A DNA stretch of 64,000 nt from Methylobacterium sp. SyP6R (lineage in GTDB: Bacteria; Pseudomonadota; Alphaproteobacteria; Rhizobiales; Beijerinckiaceae), in NCBI RefSeq assembly GCF_019216885.1, contig NZ_JAAQRC020000001.1, positions 5,211,501 to 5,275,500 of the forward strand. The letters run 5' to 3'. The notes under the pieces are model-generated. The model saw nothing but the letters and a program-made list of their open reading frames with translations, ran no database searches and was not told the DNA's origin. The position numbers and the translations under genes are program-made. Below are positions 7,487 to 16,699 of this stretch, piece after piece (the first letter of the stretch is position 1; every line of letters begins with the position of its first letter).

Positions 7487-8545
7487 TCAGGGTCTGGACC
7501 GGCCGGCGCGGTAGGCGGCCAGGATTTCGGGCAGCCGGTCGAGGACGTAATCGGCGAGCCCGGGCTCCACGCTCTCGTCGAACGACAGGGCGACCCGGTC
7601 GGGCGTGCGCTCGATCCGGGCGATGAAGCGACCGGCCTCGTCGCTCCAGACCTGCGGCGCCGGCCGCTTCGCGGCGGGGGGCGAGAGCGCATTCAGCACC
7701 GCGGCGAAACGCTCGTTGGTCGGCTTCTCCCGGAAGCCGGGATCGGCGAGCAGGCCGTCGATCCGGCGGGCCGGGGCCGTCCTAATCCGCTCGGCGAGCA
7801 GCATCCAGCGCGGCCGCCCGGCGGACGGCGCCGGGCCGATCGCCCGGACGATCTCCGCCGGCACGGTGCGGGCCACGGAGATCAGGGTCGAGAGGTCGCC
7901 CTTGCCGACACCCATCGCGGCGGTGATCGTCGCGCGCGGGAAGCCGTGCTCCTCGAGCCGGAGCGCGAAGAAGGCCCGCTCGATATAGCTCAGGTCCTGC
8001 CGCTCCAGGTTCTCCTTGCCCTGGGCCACCACCAACTCGGCGTCCGAGAGCGGGCGCACCACCGCGCGGACGGCTTGCGCGAGACGCCGCGCCGCCTGGA
8101 TCCGCCGCCTGCCATAGGCGACCTGGTAGCGCTCCGGGCTGTCCGGATGCGGCCGTACCAGGATTGGCACCTGCTGGCCGCTCTCGCGGATGCTCTCGAC
8201 CAGGGCGGCGAGGCCCGGATCGTTGGCGTCAGTCACCCGGTCGGCGATGAAGGAATCGTCGATGCGCTCAGGCTCGATCTCGACGACGACGGTGCCGGCC
8301 TCGATCTCCGCCGCGGCATCGGCCCGGGCGGCGAGCCCGCGCAGGGTGCTGCTCATCGCCCGGACCGCGCCGCTGCGGCTGCGCTCCGGGGCGCGGGGGT
8401 TTGCAGCTGCAAACTCGGGCTCGGGTGGGCTCGGGTTTGCAGCTGCAAACGCCTCCGGCTCCGGCGTCGGCGGGGCCTCGGGGGCAGCCGGTTTGGCCGT
8501 CGGCTTGGCGCCGAACAGCGCGTCGAGGTTCGACTTGCGGCTCAT
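7487..8545 (-). CDS. repB: Plasmid-type partition protein ParB/RepB
   Basis: A 352-residue ParB-family protein of the RepB (repABC) type, opening MSRKSNLDALFG. The Pro/Ala-rich linker (residues 12-60) contains FAAANP twice, encoded by two parS-like palindromes. The ParB/Srx domain has VESIRESGQQVPILVRPHP and YGRRRIQAARRL. A KorB-like HTH follows (GFPRATITAAMGVGKGDLSTLISVARTVP). The family binds parS and, with the ParA ATPase, segregates low-copy replicons. The start codon overlaps the parA stop by four bases (ATGA), so the two are translationally coupled. No repC follows, unlike canonical repABC operons; an unrelated initiator is encoded near 29 kb. Confidence 0.9.
   Translation of the reverse strand: MSRKSNLDALFGAKPTAKPAAPEAPPTPEPEAFAAANPSPPEPEFAAANPRAPERSRSGAVRAMSSTLRGLAARADAAAEIEAGTVVVEIEPERIDDSFIADRVTDANDPGLAALVESIRESGQQVPILVRPHPDSPERYQVAYGRRRIQAARRLAQAVRAVVRPLSDAELVVAQGKENLERQDLSYIERAFFALRLEEHGFPRATITAAMGVGKGDLSTLISVARTVPAEIVRAIGPAPSAGRPRWMLLAERIRTAPARRIDGLLADPGFREKPTNERFAAVLNALSPPAAKRPAPQVWSDEAGRFIARIERTPDRVALSFDESVEPGLADYVLDRLPEILAAYRAGRSRP
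8399..8414. promoter_or_regulatory. parS: parS-like centromere site 1 inside repB
   Basis: GTTTGCAGCTGCAAAC is a perfect 16-bp palindrome that fits the repABC parS consensus GTTNNNNGCNNNNAAC at every fixed position. It lies within the coding sequence of the RepB linker. Confidence 0.75.
8435..8450. promoter_or_regulatory. parS: parS-like centromere site 2 inside repB
   Basis: An identical copy of the GTTTGCAGCTGCAAAC palindrome, 36 bp from the first. The exact duplication at nucleotide level, in the same reading frame, points to selection on the DNA site as well as the peptide. Confidence 0.75.
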
Positions 8546-9750
8546 GACCGGCCCCAGGCGCGGCGGATCAGACCCTCGATCTCGCCGTTGACGGCCTCGA
8601 GCGATTCGAGCGCCCGGTCGTAGGTCGAGCGGGTCACGCTCTCGCGGCCGATCTCGTAGAGGGTCTGCTTCGACAGGCCGGCATCGGACACGGCAGAGGA
8701 TTTGAGCATCGGCGCAGTCAGCACCGCATCCTCGAACAGGGTGCGCAGCATGCCGACGATGCGGGTCTGGGGCGCATCCTGCTGCTCGTAGCGGGTCACC
8801 AGATAGCGCAGCCAGTCGTATTGCAGGCGCCCGCCGGATTCGGCCACCACGCCGAGCAGGTCCTCGGTCATCGCCAGGAACTGGCTCATCGAGGCGACGT
8901 CGAGCATCTGCGGATGCACGGTGATGAGCAGCGAGGTCGCGGCGCAGAGTGCCGAGAGGGTCAGGTAGCCGAGTTGCGGCGGGCAATCGATCACGACGAT
9001 GTCGTAGGACGAGGCCACCGAGTCGATGGCGTGGGCGACCCGATCGAAGAACAGCGGCTCGCCGGCCCGGCGGCGGGTGAGCGCCCGCGGCGTCTCGTGC
9101 TCGAACTCCATCAGTTCGAGATTGGCCGGCACCAGGTCGAGGCCGGTGAAGTAGGTCGGGCGCACCACGTCGCGAAGCGGCCTGGAGTCGTCGTACCGGA
9201 TCGCGCCGTAGAGCGTCTCGTCGGCCCCGACATCGAGTTCCGGCTGCACGCCCAGCAGCGCCGAGAGGCTGGCCTGCGGGTCGAGGTCGATGGCGAGCAC
9301 CCGGTAGCCGCGCAGCACCAGGGACTGGGCGAGGTGGGCGGTGGTGGTGGTCTTGCCCGACCCGCCCTTGAAGTTCGCCACCGCCACCACCTGCAGGTGT
9401 TCGGAGCCCGAACGCCGCGGCTGGTAGCGTCGGCCGCCCCGGGTATTCTCGTCGAGATAGGCGCGCAGGCCGTGGATGTCGGCGAGCGTGTAGGAGCGGC
9501 GGCCATTGGCCGAGACCTCCGGCTGCGGCCCGAGCCCGTCGGCGGCGAGCTGCTGGAGCCGCGACACCGTCACGCCGATGATCCGGGCGGCCTCGGTCGA
9601 GGTGAAGCGGCGCAGGCCCTTGGCGGCGGTGGGCGGGAAGAGGCCCGACGAGATCGCCTGGAGCTGCGCGCGAAGCGTCGCCGCATGGGCGCCGATCGTC
9701 GCGGCGGGTGCCACCGGGGCGGGGGGTTGCGGCGGCGTGTGCTGATTCAT
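8542..9750 (-). CDS. repA: Plasmid-type partition ATPase ParA/RepA
   Basis: A 402-residue protein. An N-terminal HTH of the MerR-like kind seen in RepA of repABC plasmids covers about residues 46-100 (TSTEAARIIGVTVSRLQQLA). The deviant Walker A motif KGGSGKTTTT is at 128-137, with the ATPase motifs DLDPQASLSALLG and YDIVVIDCPPQLG after it. Members bind DNA nonspecifically with ATP, respond to ParB-parS complexes and autorepress their own operon. It is the first gene of a parA-parB pair. It should not be confused with the replication initiator gene at 28803-29888, which is often also named repA. Confidence 0.92.
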   Translation of the reverse strand: MNQHTPPQPPAPVAPAATIGAHAATLRAQLQAISSGLFPPTAAKGLRRFTSTEAARIIGVTVSRLQQLAADGLGPQPEVSANGRRSYTLADIHGLRAYLDENTRGGRRYQPRRSGSEHLQVVAVANFKGGSGKTTTTAHLAQSLVLRGYRVLAIDLDPQASLSALLGVQPELDVGADETLYGAIRYDDSRPLRDVVRPTYFTGLDLVPANLELMEFEHETPRALTRRRAGEPLFFDRVAHAIDSVASSYDIVVIDCPPQLGYLTLSALCAATSLLITVHPQMLDVASMSQFLAMTEDLLGVVAESGGRLQYDWLRYLVTRYEQQDAPQTRIVGMLRTLFEDAVLTAPMLKSSAVSDAGLSKQTLYEIGRESVTRSTYDRALESLEAVNGEIEGLIRRAWGRS

Positions 9751-9763
9751 CCTCGCAGGCCCT

Positions 9764-9804
9764 GTTTGCAGAAAATTCGCCGGTTCGGCGTTCGAACTGC
9801 AATT
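9764..9804. promoter_or_regulatory. Possible parA operator with parS-like half sites
   Basis: GTTTGCAG (9764-9771), exactly half of the parS palindrome, and CTGCAA (9797-9802) stand in inverted orientation 14-54 bp upstream of parA, separated by 25 bp. They could be an operator for ParA or ParB autoregulation. Confidence 0.4.
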
Positions 9805-10352
9805 GGCCTGTTTTTACCCCGATTCGCAATCGCCGCCGCGCCGCCCCGCAAGCCCGGCGCAAGCTCCCGACGCCAGGGGGCCGGGAAGGAGAGGGGGCTT
9901 TCCGGCTCCGAGCCCCTCCACCCGGAGCGGGGCAGCCCCTCCGGACGGCATAGGACCTACCTCGAAGTGAGGCGGCCACGACCGCTTCATCGCGCCTTCG
10001 CCCGGCGCTAGGGTCCGGATCGGCGCCGAGACCCATCGACCAAGCTCAACCCGAAGCGGCAGGCCGCCAGAGGGTGGCACCCCAAGAGCGCGCGACGCGC
10101 ACCAGGCTTAGTCCTCTCGGTGAAATCCGTAAGCTTGACGGAATTCCATCTCAAGGGCGCTCCGGCGGTTTGCCGGCCGTTAAGCTGTTCAGAGTTTAGT
10201 GTCCCGCATCCACTCGGATCGACCGGGTCGCCCCGCAGTGGAACAGAAAATTCCCTAAAATAGACATGTGAAAATTTACCAAGAAGTGGCCCGGAGATTG
10301 CAATCTCATCTGCCGAATGGGATGCTCGTCTCACACAGGAAGGTGGTGCCTC
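9805..10352. promoter_or_regulatory. AT-richer upstream region of the carrier-protein operon
   Basis: About 550 bases without a gene. The first 290 show nothing clear. The part from about 10110 to 10330 is markedly lower in GC than the surroundings and contains a perfect 14-bp palindrome GAGATTGCAATCTC (10294-10307), 45 bp upstream of the acyl carrier protein start. This is a good candidate promoter and operator for that operon. Confidence 0.45.
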
Positions 10353-10607
10353 ATGGTCGAAATCTCTGACATCCGCGACGTGCTGAAGTCGCTGGAATCG
10401 CTGAAGGCCGTCGTCGATGGGCTGTCGGACGACGACGACCTGTTCGAGAAGGGACTGGATTCCTTCGGTTCGGTGCAGCTGATGCTGGCCCTCGAGGAGC
10501 GATTCGACATCGAGTTCCCCGATTCGGCGCTCGGCCGGCGCTCGTTCTCGACCATCCGCATCATCCGGGACACCGTCTCGGGCCTGGCCCAGCAGGAGGC
10601 CGCATGA
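10353..10607 (+). CDS. Acyl carrier protein of the amino acid:[carrier protein] ligase system
   Basis: An 84-residue carrier protein. [11 protein letters not shown] carries the Ser (residue 37) that takes the phosphopantetheine arm. The helices around it ([17 protein letters not shown] and [16 protein letters not shown]) match small type II ACPs. The likely cargo is an amino acid loaded by the ligase encoded two genes downstream. It overlaps the next gene by four bases (ATGA). The short distance to a palindromic operator suggests that this is the first gene of the operon. Confidence 0.88.
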   Translation: MVEISDIRDVLKSLESLKAVVDGLSDDDDLFEKGLDSFGSVQLMLALEERFDIEFPDSALGRRSFSTIRIIRDTVSGLAQQEAA

Positions 10608-11821
10608 ACATGCACGTCGAGGTCGCGGCGGCTCTGCCCGCCGCGACGCCGGCCCCGGCGGGCGACCTCGACGCGCGGGCCAAGCGCGTCGCGGAACAAG
10701 CCGCCCGCCACGCCGACGCCGTCGACCGCGAGGGCCGCTTCCCGGCCGAGGCGGTCGCCGCGCTCAAGGCCGAGCGCCTCTTCGGCATCCAGGTCCCGCG
10801 CTCCCTGGGCGGGGAGGGGGCCTCGATGAGCGAGATCGCCGAGCTTTGCGCGGTTCTCGGGCGCGCCTGCTCGGCCGCCGCGATGGTATTCGCGATGCAC
10901 CACATCAAGCTCGCGAGCCTCGTCACCCACGGCCTCGACAGCGCCTGGCACTGCACGCTGATGGAGCGGATCGCCGCCGAACAGATGCTGATCGCCTCCT
11001 CGACCACCGAGGCCGGCATCGGGGGCGATCTGCGCAACAGCCTCTGCGCCGTCGAGGTGGAGGGCGACACCTTCCGCCTGACCAAGGAGGCGAGCGTCAT
11101 CTCCTACGGCGCGCAGGCCGACCTGATCCTCGCCACCGCCCGCCGCCACAAGGAGGCCGCGACCTCCGACCAGGTGCTGGTGGCGCTGCTCGCCGACCAG
11201 ATCACGCTCGAGCGCACCAGCGTGTGGGACACGCTCGGCATGCGCGGCACCTGCAGCGACGGCTTCCTGCTCAAGGCCGAGGGCCTGCCCGTGGCCCAGG
11301 TGCTCCAGAAACCCTTCGCGGAGATCGCCGCGCAATCGATGCTCGCCGCCTCGCACCTGCTCTGGGGCAGCGTGTGGTTCGGCATCAGCAGCTACGCGGT
11401 CGACCGTGCCCGCGCCTTCGTGCAGGCCGAGGCGCGCAAGAAGCCGGGCCAGGTGCCTCCAGGCGCCCTGCGCCTGGCGGAAGCCGCCAACGAACTCCAG
11501 GCGATGAAGAGCACGGTCGTCGCCGGGCTCGCCCGCTACGAGGCCGCCAAGGGCGACCCCGATGCGTTGAGCGCGATCGGCTTCTCGATCATGCTCAACA
11601 ACGTCAAGACCACCGTCTCGGTCCAGGCCGTCGACATCGTGCAGCGGGCGCTCAGCGTCGTCGGCATCATGGGCTACAAGAACGGCACCCCGTTCAGCCT
11701 CGGCCGGCAGCTGCGCGACGTCCTCTCGGCGCCGCTGATGATCAACAACGATCGCATCCTCTCCAACACCGCCAACCTCCTGCTGGTGCAGAAGGGCAGC
11801 GGCAAGCTCCTGAGCGCGTGA
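10604..11821 (+). CDS. Acyl-CoA dehydrogenase-like flavoprotein
   Basis: A 405-residue protein with the three-domain acyl-CoA dehydrogenase fold. It has an N-terminal helical domain with [25 protein letters not shown], a middle domain with [15 protein letters not shown] and [12 protein letters not shown], and a C-terminal helical domain ending [25 protein letters not shown]. In this operon its substrate is more likely an aminoacyl or acyl group on the carrier protein than a CoA ester. The chemistry (desaturation or hydroxylation) cannot be told. The family also contains flavin monooxygenases. It overlaps both neighbours by one to four bases, showing tight coupling. Confidence 0.82.
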   Translation: MNMHVEVAAALPAATPAPAGDLDARAKRVAEQAARHADAVDREGRFPAEAVAALKAERLFGIQVPRSLGGEGASMSEIAELCAVLGRACSAAAMVFAMHHIKLASLVTHGLDSAWHCTLMERIAAEQMLIASSTTEAGIGGDLRNSLCAVEVEGDTFRLTKEASVISYGAQADLILATARRHKEAATSDQVLVALLADQITLERTSVWDTLGMRGTCSDGFLLKAEGLPVAQVLQKPFAEIAAQSMLAASHLLWGSVWFGISSYAVDRARAFVQAEARKKPGQVPPGALRLAEAANELQAMKSTVVAGLARYEAAKGDPDALSAIGFSIMLNNVKTTVSVQAVDIVQRALSVVGIMGYKNGTPFSLGRQLRDVLSAPLMINNDRILSNTANLLLVQKGSGKLLSA

Positions 11822-12783
11822 TGGACCAGAGCCTCTCCCCCTCCGATCTCCTGCCCGCCTTCGACGATGCCGAGGCGCCCGCGCCGCGCTCGTTCCTCGA
11901 CCGCCTGTTCGATCGCGGCCTCCTGATCCGCACCGGGGTCGACGGTCTCTACGGCCGCTCCGGCGCCTTCGAGAGCGTGGTCGAAGCCCTCGACCGGCTG
12001 GTCTCGCGCATCGGCGGCGCCGACGGCGCCGAAACCTTACGCTTCCCGCCCGGCATGGCCCGCTCCAGCTTCGAGCGCAGCGGCTACCTCAAGGGCTTCC
12101 CGCACCTCGCCGGCACGGTGCACAGCTTCTGCGGCAACGAGGCGGACCATGCCCGGCTCCTCGCCTGCCTGGACGCCGGCGAGGACTGGACCGCCAAGCA
12201 GGCCGCCACCGACATCGTCCTGACCCCGGCCGCCTGCTACCCGCTCTATCCGGTCGCCGCCGCCCGCGGCCGGCTGCCCGAGGGTGGGCTGCTGTTCGAC
12301 CTGCAATCCTACTGCTTCCGGCACGAACCCTCGCTGGAGCCGACCCGGATGCAGCTGTTCCGCATGCGCGAATACGTCCGCATGGGCACGCCGGAGCAGG
12401 TTCTGGCCTTCCGCGAACTGTGGCTGACGCGCGGCACCAAGATGATGAGCGATCTCGGCCTGCCGCTCGCCATCGACCCGGCCAACGATCCGTTCTTCGG
12501 CCGCGCCGGCAAGATGCTGGCCAACAACCAGCGCGCCCAGGCGCTGAAGTTCGAGCTGAACGTGCCGGTCAACAGCGAGGACAAGCCGACCGCCTGCCTC
12601 AGCTTCAACTACCACCAGGACCATTTCGGCACGACCTGGGGTATCGCCCAGGCCGACGGCTCCACCGCCCACACGGCCTGCGTCGGCTTCGGCCTGGAGC
12701 GGATCACGCTTGCGCTCCTGCGCCACCACGGCCTCGACCTCGACGCCTGGCCGGCGGAGGTCCGCGCCCAGCTGTTCGGCTGA
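11821..12783 (+). CDS. Amino acid--[acyl-carrier-protein] ligase (class II aaRS-like)
   Basis: A 320-residue homologue of the catalytic core of atypical seryl-tRNA synthetases, lacking a tRNA-binding domain. Motif 2 is CFRHEP...[10 protein letters not shown] (165-189) and motif 3 is [16 protein letters not shown] (289-304). Cys139, Glu184 and Cys287 occupy the positions of the Cys/Glu/Cys zinc site that binds the substrate amino group in this family. Characterised Bradyrhizobium and Agrobacterium enzymes activate glycine or alanine with ATP and transfer it to the phosphopantetheine of a dedicated carrier protein. Here the carrier is encoded two genes upstream. The exact amino acid is not predictable. 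Confidence 0.9.
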   Translation: MDQSLSPSDLLPAFDDAEAPAPRSFLDRLFDRGLLIRTGVDGLYGRSGAFESVVEALDRLVSRIGGADGAETLRFPPGMARSSFERSGYLKGFPHLAGTVHSFCGNEADHARLLACLDAGEDWTAKQAATDIVLTPAACYPLYPVAAARGRLPEGGLLFDLQSYCFRHEPSLEPTRMQLFRMREYVRMGTPEQVLAFRELWLTRGTKMMSDLGLPLAIDPANDPFFGRAGKMLANNQRAQALKFELNVPVNSEDKPTACLSFNYHQDHFGTTWGIAQADGSTAHTACVGFGLERITLALLRHHGLDLDAWPAEVRAQLFG

Positions 12784-12790
12784 AGCCGCG

Positions 12791-13792
12791 ATGTCGGCCG
12801 CCCTCGCTCACGCCATCGCGCCGCGGACGGAGACGTCCGCGGCCCCGATTCTTCCCCGTCCCGTGCACACGCCGCACGCGCTCCACGCCCCCGACCGGAC
12901 CTGGCCGGAGACGAATTGCTACGTCGATCTCTGGATCGAGCTCCTGCACCTGCGGGGTCTTAGCCCCGAGGCGATGCTGGGCTTCACCCTGCGGCAGGAT
13001 TTCGAGGGCGACCAGTTCACCTTCTTCAAGCCGAAGGCCGCCGACATCGAGGCGCTCTACGGCCTGGAGATCCTGGAACTGGCGCTCTACGAGGATCTGG
13101 AGAGCCACAGCCTGGTCCAGGCGGCGCGGGGATTCCCGGTGCTGGTCGAGGTCGATGCCTTCTTCCTCCCCGACACCGCCGGCACCACCTATGGCCGCGA
13201 GGCCTCGAAGACCACGATCGCGATCCTGGCCCTCGATCCGGCGCGGCGCGTCCTCGACTACGTCCACAATGCCGGGCGCTTCACGCTCGAAGGCGCCGAT
13301 TACGACGGGATCTTCGCGAAGGGGCGGCTCCTGCCCTATGCCGAGTTCGTGAAGCCGTGCGGCTTACCCTTGAGCCCGGCCGAACTGCCCGGCGCCGCCC
13401 TCGCCTTGCTGCGCCGGCACCGCGCCCACGCACCGGCGGCCAACCCGGTCACCGCCTTCCGCGCGTGCCTGGCGGGCAAGGCGGATTCCTTCGTGCAGCG
13501 TCCGCTCACCGCCTTCCACGCCTACGCCTTCAACACCACCCGGCAGCTCGGGGCCAATTTCGAGCTTCTGGGCAGCCATCTCGCCTGGCTGACGGCAGCG
13601 GGGGCAGGGTCGCTCAGTGAGGCGGCGGAGGCGGCGACGCGGCTGGCGCAGGAGGCCAAGGCGTTCCAGTTCCAGCTCGCCCGCGCCTTCGCCCGCGGCA
13701 AGCTCGCCGGTCTCCCGGAGCGCCTGTCGGCCGCCGAGGCGACCTACGCGGCCGTGTTCGCGGCGCTCGACCGGGCGCTTCCGGCGGAGTGA
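12791..13792 (+). CDS. DUF1839 family protein, candidate transfer or release enzyme of the carrier-protein operon
   Basis: A 333-residue protein of unknown biochemistry, regularly found with amino acid:[carrier protein] ligases. Near the N-terminus WPETNCYVDLWIELLH holds a conserved Cys (43), and VHNAGRFTLEGADYDGIF (near residue 158) a His. A Cys/His pair in this order would fit a papain-like acyl transfer fold, as in BtrH-type enzymes that move acyl groups off carrier proteins; this is inference. The gene starts 7 bases after the ligase stop. A C-terminal helical part with many Ala and Glu residues may bind partners. Confidence 0.8.
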   Translation: MSAALAHAIAPRTETSAAPILPRPVHTPHALHAPDRTWPETNCYVDLWIELLHLRGLSPEAMLGFTLRQDFEGDQFTFFKPKAADIEALYGLEILELALYEDLESHSLVQAARGFPVLVEVDAFFLPDTAGTTYGREASKTTIAILALDPARRVLDYVHNAGRFTLEGADYDGIFAKGRLLPYAEFVKPCGLPLSPAELPGAALALLRRHRAHAPAANPVTAFRACLAGKADSFVQRPLTAFHAYAFNTTRQLGANFELLGSHLAWLTAAGAGSLSEAAEAATRLAQEAKAFQFQLARAFARGKLAGLPERLSAAEATYAAVFAALDRALPAE

Positions 13793-13803
13793 GAGCCAGC
13801 ATG

Positions 13804-13828
13804 ATCGGCGAGGACCAGCCTCGCCGAT
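13804..13828 (+). terminator. Hairpin after the carrier-protein operon
   Basis: ATCGGCGAGG (13804-13813) and CCTCGCCGAT (13819-13828) form a perfect 10-bp stem with a 5-base loop, 12 bases after the DUF1839 stop. It lacks a clear T-run. Confidence 0.5.
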
Positions 13829-13839
13829 GTCTGTGTCGA

Positions 13840-13984
13840 TCCCATCCACGACCTGACCCTGAGGTGCCGGCCGATCGAAGATCGGTTGGCATCGAAGGAG
13901 GGTTCCGGAAGTCTCCGAGATCTCCGGAACCCTCCTTCGAGGCGAGCAATGCTCGCACCTCAGGATGAGGTCGTGGGCGGGATC
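13840..13984. repeat. Palindromic repeat family A, copy 1
   Basis: About 145 bp with inverted ends: CCTGACCCTGAGGTG on the left and CACCTCAGGATGAGG on the right. Inside are the inverted pair GAAGGAGGGTTCCGGA and TCCGGAACCCTCCTTC and a GATCGAAGATCGG hairpin. It separates the carrier-protein operon from the GH2 gene. Confidence 0.85.
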
Positions 13985-14023
13985 CTATCGACTTACCCCA
14001 TCGAGCAGGCTCTGACCGACAGC

Positions 14024-16453
14024 ATGGCCCTTCCGCGCACCGTCGACCGGCCCCTCGACGGGCCTTGGGACATGATCGTGATCGAGCCCGGCGCCTGCGC
14101 CGGGCCGGAGGAGCTGAAAGGTCTCACCGGCTTCATCCCCGCCCCGGTGCCCGGTACCGCCGCGGGCGCTCTGCGCGCAGCCGGCCGCTGGTCGGATCGG
14201 GAGCCGACGCCGCTGCACGGCTCCGACATCTGGTACCGCACGCAGATCGAAGGCCGGGGCCGCGAGATCCTGCGCTTCGAGGGCCTGGCGACGCTCTGCG
14301 AAATCTGGCTGGACGGGCAACTCGTGCTCTCCTCCCGCTCGATGTTCCTCGCCCACGAGGTCGCGGTCGATCTCGACGGCACTCACACCCTCGCGCTCGC
14401 CTTCCGTTCCCTGGCGCAGGATCTCGCCCGGCCGCACAAGCGCGGCCGCTGGCGGCCCCAGCTCGCCACCCCCGGATCCTTGCGCCATGCCCGCACCACC
14501 TTGCTCGGCTTCATGCCGGGCTGGTGCCCGAGCGTCGACGCCGTCGGGCCGTACCGGCCGGTCACCCGGAGAGGGGAGGGGGCTCGACCCACCGACATCG
14601 ACCTGCGGGCGAGCGTCGAGGAGGGGGCCGGGATTCTCGCTGTCGGCTTCAGCTTTCCGAAAGCCCGCGGCCCCGTCACCCTGAGCTGCGATGGCCGCGA
14701 GAGGGGGCTCGCCGAGACCACGCCCGGCCGGTTCGAGGGCCGGCTCGAACTGCCGGGCGTCGCCCTGTGGTGGCCGCACACCCATGGCGAGCCGCGGCTG
14801 CATGCCGTCACGGTCGAGGCCGGGGGCGAGGCGTTCGATCTCGGCCGGGTCGGATTCCGCACCATCACGCAGACCCGCCCCTTCGCCGAGGGCCTGAGCC
14901 TCGCGGTCAACGGGGTGCCGGTCTTCTGCCGCGGCGCCTGCTGGACCCCGCCCGATCTCGTCGGGCTGCCGGGCGACCGCGCGTCTTATGCCCCCTCCTT
15001 GAGCCTCGCGGTGGAGGCCGGCATGACCATGATCCGGGTCGGCGGCACGATGCTGTACGAGGCAAACGCCTTCCACGATCTCTGCGACGAACTCGGCCTC
15101 CTGGTCTGGCAGGACCTGATGCTGGCCAATTTCGATTATCCGACCGACGATCCGGCCTTCCGCTCGGCGCTCCAGACCGAGATCGCGCAGCTCCTCGACC
15201 GGGTCCAGGCCTCGCCCTCGCTCTGCATCGTCGGCGGCGGCAGCGAGGTCGAGCAGCAGGCGGCGATGCTCGGCTTTCCGGAATCGGTCTGGCGCGCAAA
15301 GGCCGTGGAGGCGATGCTGCGCGAGGCCGCGGCGGAGATCCGGCCGGACCTCGTCGTGGTGCCGAACTCGCCCTCGGGCGGCGACCTGCCGTTCTCCACC
15401 AATGCGGGCGTGACCCACTATTACGGCGTCGGCGCCTATGGCCGCCCGTTCGAGGATGCGCGCCGGGCCGACGTGCGCTTCGCCTCCGAATGCCTGGCCT
15501 TCGCCAACGTGCCGGAGCCGGTCTCGCTCGCGGAAGCCGGCCTGACCGATCCGCGCGATCCCGCCTGGGCCCTCGGCGTGCCGCGCGACCGCGGCGCCGA
15601 CTGGGACTTCGAGGGCGTGCGCGACCACTATGTCGGGTCGCTCTATGGGGTGGACCCGCAGGCCCTGCGCCGCGACGATCCGGAGCGCTACCTGACCCTC
15701 GGCCGGGCCGCGGTCGCCGAGGTGATGGAGGCGACCTTCTCGGAGTGGCGGCGCGCCGGCTCGATCACAGCCGGCGGTCTGGTCTGGCTCTACCACGATC
15801 TCGCGCCGGGGGCGGGCTGGGGCGTGGTCGACGTCGCCGGGCGGCCGAAATCGGCCTGGTACGCCCTCAAGCGCGCCTTCCGGCCGGTTCAGGCCGTGCT
15901 CACGGACGAGGGGCTGAACGGCCTCCACGCGCACCTGCTGAACGAGACCGCCGATTCGATCGAGGCGACCGTCACGCTCACCTTCGCCACCGCCGCCGGC
16001 AAGGTCGCCGCCAAGGCGGAGCGCGCCCTGACGCTCGCACCGCGCAGTGCGCTCGTGCTGTCCTCGGCCGCTCTGCTCGGCCGCTTCTTCGACGCGACCG
16101 CCGCCTACCGCTTCGGCCCGGCGGCGCACGACCTGGCACACCTGCGGCTCACCTGCGCCGATGGGACGTTCCTCGCCGAGGCGTTCCATTATCCGGCCGG
16201 CCGGGACGCGACCCCGCGGGAGATCGGCCTCTCCGCCGCCCTCGTCGAGGATCGCGACGGCGTCGGGCTGCGGGTCGCGACGGAGCGGCACGCCCTCGGG
16301 GTGCATGTCGTGCTCGACGGCGAGGGGCGCCCGTCCGACACCTGGTTCCCGCTTGCGCCGGGAGGAGAGCGACGCCTCGCATTCACCGGGACGGAGGGGC
16401 GCCCGAGCGGGACGGTGCGGGCGGTGAACGGGAGCGAGGTGGTGCGGTTCTGA
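14024..16453 (+). CDS. Glycoside hydrolase family 2 protein (beta-mannosidase-like)
   Basis: An 809-residue GH2 protein. The N-terminal jelly-roll domain has DIWYRTQIEG and FEGLATLCEIWLDGQ. The TIM-barrel domain carries IVGGGSEVEQQ with Glu408 at the acid/base position and RFASECLAF with Glu489 at the nucleophile position. Both catalytic residues are therefore kept, although the usual GGNE is GGSE. No signal peptide is seen, so it is probably cytoplasmic. The ATG at 14024 is preferred, because the open frame upstream runs through the family A repeat. It follows the carrier-protein operon on the same strand; a shared pathway, for example making or trimming an aminoacylated glycan, is only inference. 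Confidence 0.8.
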   Translation: MALPRTVDRPLDGPWDMIVIEPGACAGPEELKGLTGFIPAPVPGTAAGALRAAGRWSDREPTPLHGSDIWYRTQIEGRGREILRFEGLATLCEIWLDGQLVLSSRSMFLAHEVAVDLDGTHTLALAFRSLAQDLARPHKRGRWRPQLATPGSLRHARTTLLGFMPGWCPSVDAVGPYRPVTRRGEGARPTDIDLRASVEEGAGILAVGFSFPKARGPVTLSCDGRERGLAETTPGRFEGRLELPGVALWWPHTHGEPRLHAVTVEAGGEAFDLGRVGFRTITQTRPFAEGLSLAVNGVPVFCRGACWTPPDLVGLPGDRASYAPSLSLAVEAGMTMIRVGGTMLYEANAFHDLCDELGLLVWQDLMLANFDYPTDDPAFRSALQTEIAQLLDRVQASPSLCIVGGGSEVEQQAAMLGFPESVWRAKAVEAMLREAAAEIRPDLVVVPNSPSGGDLPFSTNAGVTHYYGVGAYGRPFEDARRADVRFASECLAFANVPEPVSLAEAGLTDPRDPAWALGVPRDRGADWDFEGVRDHYVGSLYGVDPQALRRDDPERYLTLGRAAVAEVMEATFSEWRRAGSITAGGLVWLYHDLAPGAGWGVVDVAGRPKSAWYALKRAFRPVQAVLTDEGLNGLHAHLLNETADSIEATVTLTFATAAGKVAAKAERALTLAPRSALVLSSAALLGRFFDATAAYRFGPAAHDLAHLRLTCADGTFLAEAFHYPAGRDATPREIGLSAALVEDRDGVGLRVATERHALGVHVVLDGEGRPSDTWFPLAPGGERRLAFTGTEGRPSGTVRAVNGSEVVRF

Positions 16454-16489
16454 AGGGCTGCCCCACGTCATATCAAGATGAGACGCAGG

Positions 16490-16658
16490 ATCCCCTCTCC
16501 CGTGTGGGAGAGGGGTAGGGGCGATCGAAGATCGCGCGAGGGTGCTACGGCTCCGTGTAAAGCTGCCAGCACCACGCTCAGCGCTTTATACTGAAGCGTG
16601 TCACCCTCACGCGGGATTTTCGATCCCCAGGCCCCTCTCCCACACGGGAGAGGGGGGA
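16490..16658. repeat. Intergenic repeat family C, copy 1 (inverted pair)
   Basis: Two CCCTCTCCCGTGTGGGAGAGG hairpin units face each other (about 16490-16543 and 16597-16658), each followed by a GATCGAAGATC-type arm and GAGGGTG. The right half is nearly the exact reverse complement of the left half of copy 2 at 19677. Confidence 0.8.
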
Positions 16659-16699
16659 TGTGCTCCAGCTCTACACGAACTCATCACGGAGACGTCGCC

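Noticed and set aside
13985..16471. An 828-codon minus-strand frame opposite the GH2 gene
   Set aside because: Shadow of the GH2 gene, which has both catalytic Glu residues in the plus frame.
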